48,201 nucleotides of DNA from an uncultured Desulfobulbaceae bacterium (lineage in GTDB: Bacteria; Desulfobacterota; Desulfobulbia; Desulfobulbales; CALZHT01), in contig CALZHT010000010.1 in assembly GCA_945787445.1 (NCBI GenBank), forward strand, positions 1 to 48,201, written 5' to 3'. Of this stretch, positions 27,086-35,033 are shown piece after piece. Position 1 is the first letter of the stretch; each line of letters starts with the position of its first letter. The position numbers and the translations under genes are program-made. The notes below the pieces were generated by a model that was not told where the DNA came from, made no database searches, and saw only the letters and a program-made list of their open reading frames with translations.

Positions 27086-27856
27086 CTATAAAGCACAAAG
27101 CAATTATAATTATATACTGTAAGCCGTAGCCATGGGTCCTCATGCCAAAATCATTGCCGCCTTGAAGCAACAAGGTTACAGTTACGAAAAAAGACAGAAC
27201 TTTATTACCTTGTTTAAATAACCATGTATTATCTTATTAGTAATAATGATCATACGTAATCAAATGGGCAGCAGCATAACGAACCATTCAGGAAAGATAC
27301 TATACTAATAATAAAAAACGTAAACAACTCAATGTAATCCTTCAAAAACTCTGGCCTAAATCCCCGAAACAAAGTATTATATATTACATAAGCCATTAAA
27401 AAATGTTCCCAAAAGGGTATTGTTTTTTTAATGATTGCAACGTCATAAAAAATTCCAGGGAACTATAACTTCACGCCTTGCATCAACATTTTCAAACACG
27501 TATCTCTCATTTTCAACTTGAAAAACACTGCTAACATTTGTGATGAATCAGGCAACGACAAACCTCAAACAGGAGAATCTTCAATGATTCATCCTCTGGC
27601 AGGTGTCGGCTCGCCACTCTGGAATTGGCCAATCTCCCAAATATTGCTTTCTGGAATAAGTTAATGATATAGTTAATAAAACAATGTAATAACATTACCG
27701 ATGAATTGGTAGAATGTACTAATTCATCGAGGTATTTTGCTATAACTCCTTGAATGCACATGGCCCAGGAACTCCATTCCCGAATTTTGCGGGATTAATA
27801 CTATTGATTTGCTACTAAAACAGGATTCACCACCTCTTTTTTGCAGGAGCCAGCCC
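27086..27856. other. AT-rich intergenic region without a supported gene
   Basis: These 771 bp lie upstream of both recD (leftward) and the mgl-like operon (rightward). The longest frames do not look like genes. A 76-codon minus frame (27531-27761) has no recognisable family or good ribosome-binding site, and a 29-codon plus frame begins at 27132. A perfect TTATTA-G-TAATAA palindrome at 27234-27246 could be an operator. A weak stem followed by a T run lies near 27403-27430. The region must contain at least one promoter, but none is convincing by eye. Confidence 0.45.
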
Positions 27857-28252
27857 ATGCCAGACTACATTTTAACATCTGAAATCCTGAATAAAGCGAG
27901 TGACATTCTCGTCAACTCCCTTATCAACGCGGGGGTCAGGACTGTTCTCCTTATTGACAGCGCCGGGAACATACTGGTGAACTGCGGCCAGGAATCGGAA
28001 GATGTTGATTCCATATCATTAGCAGCACTGGCGGCTGCAAATCTTGGTGCCACTTCTCAGATGGCCAAGCTCATTGGGGAAGATGATTTTTCCCTTCTTT
28101 TCCACAAAGGTAAAACCGGGAACATTAACTTTGGCCGCATCGGCAACGATCTCATCCTTGTAACAATTTTTGGGGAAGAGGTTTCTTTGGGTTTGGTACG
28201 TTGTAGAATCACAGACATTTCGGAATCCATCCGGAAGATATTTGAAGGATAA
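27857..28252 (+). CDS. Roadblock/LC7-domain protein, MglB-like
   Basis: This is a 131-residue single roadblock (LC7) domain protein with pattern VRTVLLIDSAGNILVNCG, then SLAALAAANLGATSQMAKLIGE and a C-terminal helix. In Myxococcus the MglB roadblock protein is the GTPase-activating partner of MglA. The ATG at 27857 has AGGAG eight bases upstream; a TTG at 27809 is rejected. It is the first gene of a six-gene operon and is followed 2 bp later by an MglA-like GTPase gene, the canonical pairing. Confidence 0.9.
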   Translation: MPDYILTSEILNKASDILVNSLINAGVRTVLLIDSAGNILVNCGQESEDVDSISLAALAAANLGATSQMAKLIGEDDFSLLFHKGKTGNINFGRIGNDLILVTIFGEEVSLGLVRCRITDISESIRKIFEG

Positions 28253-28254
28253 TC

Positions 28255-28878
28255 ATGGCAATAATCGATCTCAGCAAGCGGGAAGTACATTGTAAAATTG
28301 TCTATTACGGACCCGGGAGATGCGGCAAGACCACCAACCTGCTCTACATATATAATGCGATGAATAGTGAGCATAGAGGGAAAATGATCACTATTGATAC
28401 CAAGGGTGACCGCACCCTGTTTTTTGACCTGCTTCCCCTGAACCTGGGGAAAATACGAGGATTCAACATCCGCATCCAATTATATACCGTGCCTGGTCAA
28501 GTGATGTATGCCGCCACCCGAAAACTTGTTCTTAAGGGAGTGGACGGCTTGGTTTTCGTTGCTGATCCCCTGAAAGTACGCAAGGAAAGAAACATTGAAA
28601 GTTTGGCAGACCTGGGCCGGAACCTTGAAGAGTACGATCTTAAATTCGACGAGATGCCTTTGGTCTTGCAATACAATAAAAGAGATCTGGTGGATACGCC
28701 GGTTCCAACAATGTCTGTTGATGAACTTACAGAGGATCTCAACAAGGAATTGAAGATTGAAGCATTTGAAGCCATCGCAGTAAAAGGAACAGGTGTTTTT
28801 GAAACACTCAAGGAAATCAGCAAACAAACCGTACATCACGTGGCAACCAAGCACTTACTCAACAAACAAAATCCTTAA
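28255..28878 (+). CDS. MglA-like small Ras-family GTPase
   Basis: The 207-residue product resembles Myxococcus MglA closely by eye. The start SKREVHCKIVYYGPGRCGKTT carries the P-loop at residues 19-27. TKGDRTLFFDLLPL, LYTVPGQVMYAATRKL (G3), GLVFVADP and QYNKRD (G4) follow. The family has a PG-x-CGKTT P-loop, seen here with Arg. MglA switches between GTP- and GDP-bound states to set cell polarity and to control type IV pili and gliding. An AAGGA sits six bases before the ATG. The neighbouring motor ATPase and roadblock genes support a similar polarity or motor-control role. Confidence 0.93.
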   Translation: MAIIDLSKREVHCKIVYYGPGRCGKTTNLLYIYNAMNSEHRGKMITIDTKGDRTLFFDLLPLNLGKIRGFNIRIQLYTVPGQVMYAATRKLVLKGVDGLVFVADPLKVRKERNIESLADLGRNLEEYDLKFDEMPLVLQYNKRDLVDTPVPTMSVDELTEDLNKELKIEAFEAIAVKGTGVFETLKEISKQTVHHVATKHLLNKQNP

Positions 28879-28932
28879 TCCTTTATTATAATTTCAAATC
28901 GATATAATGAAGCAAACGACAAGGAGACCAGG

Positions 28933-30456
28933 ATGACCAAGAAAGACGCCCCCAGCATTGATGATTTGGCCTTTGAAATTGAAAGTGCTGTTGAGGATCT
29001 TTTTAGCACCTACGACCAGATTGAAATAGATCCGGAAACCAGTGAAGTAAAGGAAGCTTCTGCCACAGTACCGGAAGTCGATACCAGCCTCGATAAAACT
29101 ATGGAGGAAGAAGCAGATATCGATTTAGGTGAAGAAGAAATTCTCCAACTTGAAGATGATGTTCTAAGCCAGCTCAATCATTCCCTCCATTCGCTGGAAT
29201 GGGAAGTAACACCAAAAAACATCACCAATGCCAAAGGAAAGCTGGAGAATTTTCTTGCCGACTTCCAATTTGAAAATCCTGAAGAGATGCAAGTTCTCGT
29301 GGGCCTTATGCAATCAGTCCTGCAGGCGATGGAGGAAGTCCCGCAACTCACGCCAACCTTTGCTCCAAAAGCGCTCAAAGATGCGGTCACATTCTTTATG
29401 GCTGTTAAAAATGATGAACTTGGTGAAGACATCCCAACCCTTGAAATGGTGAAAAAAGACCTTCAGGCTGCCATGCCCCAGGAGCAACCGGAACCTCCCT
29501 CATTAGAAATTGAGCGTGAGGTTGATGAAAGTAAAGAAGAAGCACAAGAACCAAGGCCCGAATCACCTGACACAGTTGCGGAAGAGAAAGCGCCAGAACC
29601 AGCCGAAGTTCAACCGAAAGAATCCAAGAAGATACATACCGTAAAAGAAACTGCAAAAGTAGAGATAAAGGAGACGGAAAAGGCCAAAGAACCTTTTTCC
29701 CCTGCCACCATTCCACAAGAATTGCCCGAAGGATTTACGAAATTGCTCCAAGCTCATATTTCCATGCTTGATCAGTGCGTCAACAGGATTCATCCCTTGG
29801 AAAACCTTTTTGCAAGAACCCCTGGATATGGAAAATTGCATGTAATTAATAAAAAATTACGAGAACAGCTTGAAATTCAGAAAGATTCCCTTGTCCGGGC
29901 TCTGAAGGGAGATTACCGACATTACCCTTCCTATCTCGGCAACCAGCCAATCCAAAGTGTCAAAGTCAATAGCACCGCAAGCACGGCATCGTGCCCTTGG
30001 TCCACTTTAGCAATTGCCCAATGGAAGGAGAAAATTGTTGCTTTCGTTCCTGACCAGATAGCCTATGTTGGTGAAATAAAAGGAAGTGAAAAACTGCAGA
30101 GCCAAAAACTCTTCCCTTTGGCAAAGTTAAAGGCATGGCCATGGAGCAAACTTCAACCATTGATCTCAGGAGAACTTGCAGAAAAAGACGAGAGGACACT
30201 TGCGGGTTTCCAGCTTCCTTTCCTGCAACATCCGTGGATTTTCCAGGCCTTTACCGAACCGAATGCTGCTGAAATAGTAATTATCCTTTTTCACAAGGAA
30301 AATGGCGCGGTAACACTTCTCGACACACCGGTTGAAGAAATCACCGTATCCAGCCAGTGGGCATGGGAACCATCCGACAGCAGCGGGACCTTCCTTGCGG
30401 GACACCTCAATGTATTTGGTGAGTACATTCCGGTTGTTAACCTTGAAGAACTCTAA
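28933..30456 (+). CDS. Acidic adaptor-like protein with CheW-like C-terminal domain
   Basis: The 507-residue product has three parts. Residues 1-75 are very acidic. Residues about 75-165 form a predicted helical segment (SLHSLEWEVTP to AVTFFMAVKN). Residues 170-265 are a Glu/Pro/Lys-rich linker. Residues about 268-345 look helical. The last about 150 residues look CheW-like: LAIAQWKEKIVAFVP at the start, a GAVTLLDTPVEEI strand pair and an ending FLAGHLNVFGEYIPVVNLEE. CheW domains dock receptors and CheA-type kinases, so this may be a scaffold for the GTPase module. The CheW assignment is by eye and moderate. Its TAA stop forms the first bases of the inverted-repeat element that follows. Confidence 0.7.
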   Translation: MTKKDAPSIDDLAFEIESAVEDLFSTYDQIEIDPETSEVKEASATVPEVDTSLDKTMEEEADIDLGEEEILQLEDDVLSQLNHSLHSLEWEVTPKNITNAKGKLENFLADFQFENPEEMQVLVGLMQSVLQAMEEVPQLTPTFAPKALKDAVTFFMAVKNDELGEDIPTLEMVKKDLQAAMPQEQPEPPSLEIEREVDESKEEAQEPRPESPDTVAEEKAPEPAEVQPKESKKIHTVKETAKVEIKETEKAKEPFSPATIPQELPEGFTKLLQAHISMLDQCVNRIHPLENLFARTPGYGKLHVINKKLREQLEIQKDSLVRALKGDYRHYPSYLGNQPIQSVKVNSTASTASCPWSTLAIAQWKEKIVAFVPDQIAYVGEIKGSEKLQSQKLFPLAKLKAWPWSKLQPLISGELAEKDERTLAGFQLPFLQHPWIFQAFTEPNAAEIVIILFHKENGAVTLLDTPVEEITVSSQWAWEPSDSSGTFLAGHLNVFGEYIPVVNLEEL

Positions 30457-30617
30457 TGTCGTGTCAAGCGAGAAATGTCGCAAGATTGCGAAGTAATTTG
30501 ACGTGCCAACAAGGCGCGGCTGAAGGAGCATAGCAGCGCTATGTGACTGAAGTCGCAACGCAGTTGGCGCAGCAAAGGACGAGCAAGATGCGTCAGTTGG
30601 CGCTTGACACGACATTA
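30454..30617. mobile_element. MITE-like element with perfect 17-bp terminal inverted repeats
   Basis: TAATGTCGTGTCAAGCG at 30454-30470 is repeated as an exact reverse complement at 30601-30617. Both outer ends are TA, which fits a TA target duplication of IS630/mariner type. The centre has a hairpin CATAGC-AGC-GCTATG (30529-30543) and an AACAAGGCGC segment. No open frame of note is present, so the 164-bp element is non-autonomous. It sits between two operon genes otherwise separated by 54 bp or less, and it supplies the stop codon of the upstream gene. Confidence 0.7.
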
Positions 30618-30642
30618 GTAAAATAATAAGAGCATAAGTGCA

Positions 30643-32988
30643 ATGTACCAGGCAAATAATACGGAAGATTTAGAAACAAAGCTTACCGAGGCCAAGCTTT
30701 ACGAGTCTCATGGCCTCGTCAAGGAAGCGGCTACGGTTTATAAGGAATTACTCAAAAATATCGATTCCCAGCAAAATCCTGAACTTCACGCAAAAGTTGA
30801 AACCCTTCTTGGCAACCTCGGACCCACTGACATAGAAGGTGCTGTTCATTTTAGCCAAAAAACATCATCTGTTCTCAAAAAAGAAGCCACTGTTGAGGAT
30901 CAATATGACACCTGCCTCGCCCTCATCGAGGCGGGTTTTCACAATGAGGCAATTGACGAACTCAATCTCCTCTTTGATTCTGACCTCCCTCCCCATGCCA
31001 TTCATGCCAAAACAGGTGAATGTTATCTTTGCCTCGATAAGCACTATGAGGCGATTGAACACTTAGAAAAAGCGATCACTGATACAAATCTGAAAAACAA
31101 TGATGATCGGCTGGATATCTTTGACCGACTGGCGATTGCCTATGAAAGTATCGGGGGGTTCAAGTCTGCCATCAACGCCCTCGAACAGATGGTCCGCATC
31201 AGTCCGGACTTTCGGAATGGTTCAGAACGGCTGCAAAACCTCACTAAAACAGCAAAAAACTTTGGCAGATTTTCGTATCTTGTTCGGAAAAAATTGCTAT
31301 CAGTCGAGGATCTTGAACAGGCAAAAGGCCTTGCCAAGAAAGCAGACAAATCCGTTGATACCGTACTTCTCAACGAACTCGGGATAGAAAAATCCCAACT
31401 GGGAAAATCATTAAGTGAATACTACCGATGCCCCTTTGTAGAATTTCAGGAAGCTGAAATCGGCAGTGTCCCCTCCTGCATCCAAGGAATTAAGGAGAAT
31501 TTTTTTCGCGTCAACAACTGTATTCCCATTAGTGAGGAAAAAGGCAAACTTATCATTGCGACCAATAATCCATTCGACATGGTGAAAACCGACAATATCA
31601 GGATGATCACCAAGGCCGCCGATTTCACCTATGCGGTTGCCGTTAAAGAAGATATTGAAAAATATATTGACTATTATTTCGGCAAGTTTGCTCTTGGAGA
31701 AGAGACGGAAGAAGACCTTTTTGAACAGCTTGAACTCGTCGAAGAGCTAGAAGAAGAAATAGAGGATGAAGTAAGGAGCCAACACGCTGAAGGCGTGGTT
31801 GTAAAGATGGCCAACAAAATCATTGAAGATGCCATCAAACAGAAGGCCTCAGACATCCACATCGAATCGCTCGCAGAAAAAAAAGGCACCACGGTGCGAT
31901 TCCGGGTTGACGGCGATTGTGGCCATTACAAGAATATTCCTCATCAATATAAGCGGGCCCTGGTTTCCAGACTCAAAATCCTAGCCAAGTTGGACATCTC
32001 TGAAAAAAGACTCCCCCAGGACGGCAAGATCAAGTTCCGCACAAAAAGCCGAAAAAACATCGAATTGCGCGTCGCAACCATCCCTACTGCAGGGGGATTT
32101 GAAGATGTCGTAATGCGTATATTAACTGACACCAAGGCCCTTCCCATTGACAAGATGATGCTCCTTCCGCATAACATAGAGCATTTCAAGCAAATGCTTG
32201 AAATGCCTTATGGTCTGATCCTTGTGGTAGGACCGACAGGCTCAGGTAAAACCACCACACTCCATGCTGCCCTTAATCATATCAATAGGCCGGACAGGAA
32301 AATCTGGACAGTAGAAGATCCGGTGGAAATTGTTCAGGACGGCTTACGGCAAGTTCAAGTGCAACCCAATATCGATCTTACTTTTAACAGGGTTTTGAAG
32401 GCATTTCTAAGGGCTGATCCTGATGTAATTATGGTTGGGGAAACGCGGGATGAAGAAACAGCAAAAACCGTTATAGAGGCTTCTCTTACCGGACACCTTG
32501 TTTTTACGACATTACACACAAATTCCGCACCCGAGACCATAACACGACTTTTAGGAATGGGAATAGAGTCCTATAGTTTTGCCGATTGCCTCATTGGTGT
32601 CATTGCACAGCGGTTGGTAAAACAGCTCTGCCCCAAATGCAAAGAAGCGCACATGCCGGATAAGCTTGAAAAAAAGACAATTCTTAAAGAATACGGTCCG
32701 CATGCCTTGATATCGCTGACTGCCGATTCCTTCAAAGGTGCCACGCTCTATAAGCCTAAAGGCTGCGGTCATTGCAGCGGCTCTGGATACAAAGGAAGAA
32801 TCGCCATCCATGAAATGTTGAAGGTCGACGATGACGTGAAAAGACTTATTGAAAAAAACAAACCCGCCTCTGATATCAGAGATCAGGCCCAAAAATCAGG
32901 TATGTTGACCTTGAAACAGGATGGTATTCATAAAGTTCTGATGGGAGAAACGGATTTCAAACAGGTACGAGCAGCTTGTATTAAATAA
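30643..32988 (+). CDS. TPR-MshEN-PilB/GspE-type secretion/pilus ATPase
   Basis: This 781-residue protein is a type II secretion/type IV pilus motor ATPase with an added N-terminus. Residues about 1-200 contain TPR-like helices (for example EAGFHNEAIDELNLLF, DKHYEAIEHLEKAI). Residues about 206-340 match the MshEN/GspE_N domain. The ATPase core has SDIHIES, FRVDGD, the Walker A GPTGSGKTTT (about 530), an Asp box (WTVEDPVEI), Walker B (DPDVIMVGETRDEET, about 590) and a His box (TLHTNSAPETITRL). A zinc site CPKC/CGHC lies at about 664-707. No pilC, pilT, prepilin or secretin gene is nearby. Fusion to TPRs and its place after mglBA-like genes suggest regulated assembly. The start is the ATG at 30643. 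Confidence 0.93.
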   Translation: MYQANNTEDLETKLTEAKLYESHGLVKEAATVYKELLKNIDSQQNPELHAKVETLLGNLGPTDIEGAVHFSQKTSSVLKKEATVEDQYDTCLALIEAGFHNEAIDELNLLFDSDLPPHAIHAKTGECYLCLDKHYEAIEHLEKAITDTNLKNNDDRLDIFDRLAIAYESIGGFKSAINALEQMVRISPDFRNGSERLQNLTKTAKNFGRFSYLVRKKLLSVEDLEQAKGLAKKADKSVDTVLLNELGIEKSQLGKSLSEYYRCPFVEFQEAEIGSVPSCIQGIKENFFRVNNCIPISEEKGKLIIATNNPFDMVKTDNIRMITKAADFTYAVAVKEDIEKYIDYYFGKFALGEETEEDLFEQLELVEELEEEIEDEVRSQHAEGVVVKMANKIIEDAIKQKASDIHIESLAEKKGTTVRFRVDGDCGHYKNIPHQYKRALVSRLKILAKLDISEKRLPQDGKIKFRTKSRKNIELRVATIPTAGGFEDVVMRILTDTKALPIDKMMLLPHNIEHFKQMLEMPYGLILVVGPTGSGKTTTLHAALNHINRPDRKIWTVEDPVEIVQDGLRQVQVQPNIDLTFNRVLKAFLRADPDVIMVGETRDEETAKTVIEASLTGHLVFTTLHTNSAPETITRLLGMGIESYSFADCLIGVIAQRLVKQLCPKCKEAHMPDKLEKKTILKEYGPHALISLTADSFKGATLYKPKGCGHCSGSGYKGRIAIHEMLKVDDDVKRLIEKNKPASDIRDQAQKSGMLTLKQDGIHKVLMGETDFKQVRAACIK

Positions 32989-33000
32989 AGGAAACTTCAG

Positions 33001-34212
33001 ATGAAAAATGTCTTGTTTGTGGATGATGACCAAGGCTTCTTATTGAGTTTGCTGGATATGATAAATGATGCCGAGACTAAGGAGCCTTTTGCTATCATAA
33101 CCGCAAATAATGGAAAAGAAGCCATAAAAACCCTCAAATCCCAACCTGTCGACCTCGTTGTCACTGATATAAAAATGCCCGAGGTGGACGGCTTTGACCT
33201 GGTAGCACATATAAGCAAGGAGCATTATGACATTCCAGTCATTGTCATGACTGCTTATGGAACTCCGGAAATGGAAAACAGCCTGCTGGATATGGGTGCC
33301 TTCCAGTATATTGAAAAACCAATTGATTTTAACATGCTGATCAAAAAGATATCAGATGGCTTAAACGCGGGCTCCAAAGGATACATAGTCGGCATTTCAC
33401 TGCCCTCATTCATGCAGCTCATCCAGCTCGAAAAAAAAACCTGCACCCTCACCGTGGAATCACAAGGAAAAACCGGCAAACTCTTTTTCCAACAAGGAGA
33501 GCTGACTAACGCCATTACCGGGGACCTGGTCGGTCAGGACGCGGCAATGGAGATTTGCTGCTGGGACCAGACAAAGATTGAAATTATCTCCATTTGTAAA
33601 GATAGAAAACGTGAAATAAACGTACCCCTGGGCTTCATCTTGATTGAAAGCGCCCGCTTAAAAGATGAACGGCAAGAAAAAGAACTTGCCGCACCTGAAA
33701 AAGACTCAGCCCAGGAACCACAAGATACGATTAGCAAAGAGGAAGAAGCCATTGATTCTCTTGATTTTGACGTCAAGCATTCCGATGCAGCTGGTGAAGA
33801 GAAGCAAGAAACTGTTGAAGGAACAACAGAGGAATCCTTGCCATCGGAAATCAGCCTGGAGCCTGGTGCTGAAATTAGTGATCTCGACCAATTGATCACT
33901 TTTCTGCAGTCAGCCGCAGGGATACGAAAAATGATTATTATCTCAAATGATGGCAAAGTACTCTCCAAAAAAAATATCATAGTGAAAAGATTCGGCAATT
34001 TTGTCGCCTATGCCGCCGCGGCAACGGACCAGTTAGGTATCGGCCTTGGACTTACCGAACCGCAGCACATTATTATGAACCAGAATACGGAGAGACAACT
34101 GCTCATTTTGCCCGGATCTCATATTACTGTTGGGATTGAACTTAAAAACAATGTATCTCCGGAGCCTTTCAGTGACAAACTCTTGAAAGCTGTTCAGGAT
34201 ATCAGTTGTTGA
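33001..34212 (+). CDS. Response regulator with PATAN (DUF4388) and roadblock-like domains
   Basis: The 403-residue protein has a receiver domain (about 1-122) with DDD (8-10), phospho-acceptor Asp56 in VVTDIKMP, the Thr of VIVMTAYG and Lys of IEKPID. Residues about 128-225 match the PATAN/DUF4388 type: GISLPSFMQLIQLEKKTCTL and GKLFFQQGELTNAITGDLVG. An acidic linker follows, then a C-terminal roadblock-like domain (about 295-403) with IRKMIIISNDGKVLSKKN. PATAN receivers in related bacteria and in cyanobacteria act in motility control. GGAAA lies upstream of the ATG, 12 bp after the ATPase stop. It is likely the phosphorylation input of the module. Confidence 0.87.
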   Translation: MKNVLFVDDDQGFLLSLLDMINDAETKEPFAIITANNGKEAIKTLKSQPVDLVVTDIKMPEVDGFDLVAHISKEHYDIPVIVMTAYGTPEMENSLLDMGAFQYIEKPIDFNMLIKKISDGLNAGSKGYIVGISLPSFMQLIQLEKKTCTLTVESQGKTGKLFFQQGELTNAITGDLVGQDAAMEICCWDQTKIEIISICKDRKREINVPLGFILIESARLKDERQEKELAAPEKDSAQEPQDTISKEEEAIDSLDFDVKHSDAAGEEKQETVEGTTEESLPSEISLEPGAEISDLDQLITFLQSAAGIRKMIIISNDGKVLSKKNIIVKRFGNFVAYAAAATDQLGIGLGLTEPQHIIMNQNTERQLLILPGSHITVGIELKNNVSPEPFSDKLLKAVQDISC

Positions 34213-34240
34213 CCACGTATATTCACGCGAAGAGGAAAGA

Positions 34241-34981
34241 ATGGACCAACTATTTATAGAACTCAAAATGATCCCGGGCATCACGGGATCATTTATCTAT
34301 ATCGACAAATCAGGTGTAGGCTACCATGATTTGCCTGAAAAATATCGCGACAAAGCATTGAATAAAATCGGACGTTCCATTGATAGGATATTTACCTTGA
34401 ACGAGACTTCAAATCTGGATGTTAACAGTGTTGAAGCCAGGTTTAATGAAGCAATTGTATTTATCAGGCAAGTTGATCACGGCTCCTGCCTGGTTACCCT
34501 TTGTGAGCCTGACACCAATATGTCATTGGTCAAAATTACCGTTGACATGCTTCTTCTCGACCTGAAAAGCGCTGTTGCCTCAGCTCGAGTTTCACCTGCC
34601 CCGTTGAAGAAAGCGGAAAAACCGCCAATTGAAAAAACGGTGGAGGAAAAAGCACCAGAGCTCGAAGAACCGGACCAACTTATTCTGCAGGAAGATGCGG
34701 CAACCGAAGCTATAGAAACAACAGTAGCAGAAACAGCTATTGAGGAGGCTGAGGAAGATAACAGGTTGCCGGGAATTTTGGATTATTTTAAGGACACATT
34801 GACCCGGACCATAGGCCCTATCGGCAAGTTGATTATGGCTGAGGTCCAAGAAAAGTGGAAAGAAGAAGGCGGGGCTTCACAAGCGAGGCTTGAGGACTTG
34901 ACCAAAATGCTTTGCGAGGAAATAAACAATAAAAAACTGGAAGCTGGGTTCCGGGAGAAAGTGAGCGAGTATCTTAAATGA
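34241..34981 (+). CDS. Second roadblock-like protein with helical C-terminus
   Basis: The 246-residue product begins with a roadblock-like domain (about 1-110): IPGITGSFIYIDKSGVGYHDLPE, a long helix, then AIVFIRQVDHGSCLVTLCEPD. A Pro/Glu/Ala-rich acidic linker (115-180) leads to a helical end (about 182-246: ILDYFKDTLTRTIGPIGKLIM). This end resembles C-terminal segments found on some bacterial signalling proteins, but I cannot name it firmly. GAGGAAAG lies before the ATG. It is the last gene of the operon. With 27857-28252 and the end of 33001-34212 it makes three roadblock-like domains in one operon. Confidence 0.75.
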   Translation: MDQLFIELKMIPGITGSFIYIDKSGVGYHDLPEKYRDKALNKIGRSIDRIFTLNETSNLDVNSVEARFNEAIVFIRQVDHGSCLVTLCEPDTNMSLVKITVDMLLLDLKSAVASARVSPAPLKKAEKPPIEKTVEEKAPELEEPDQLILQEDAATEAIETTVAETAIEEAEEDNRLPGILDYFKDTLTRTIGPIGKLIMAEVQEKWKEEGGASQARLEDLTKMLCEEINNKKLEAGFREKVSEYLK

Positions 34982-35033
34982 CATTCCCTGAGGCCCTATA
35001 AACGTGTTCTCTTTTTATTCCGAATTGAAATAA

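Noticed and set aside
27531-27761. 76-codon minus frame in the long intergenic region
   Set aside because: No family resemblance, poor ribosome-binding site and AT-rich composition; kept only as part of the intergenic entry.
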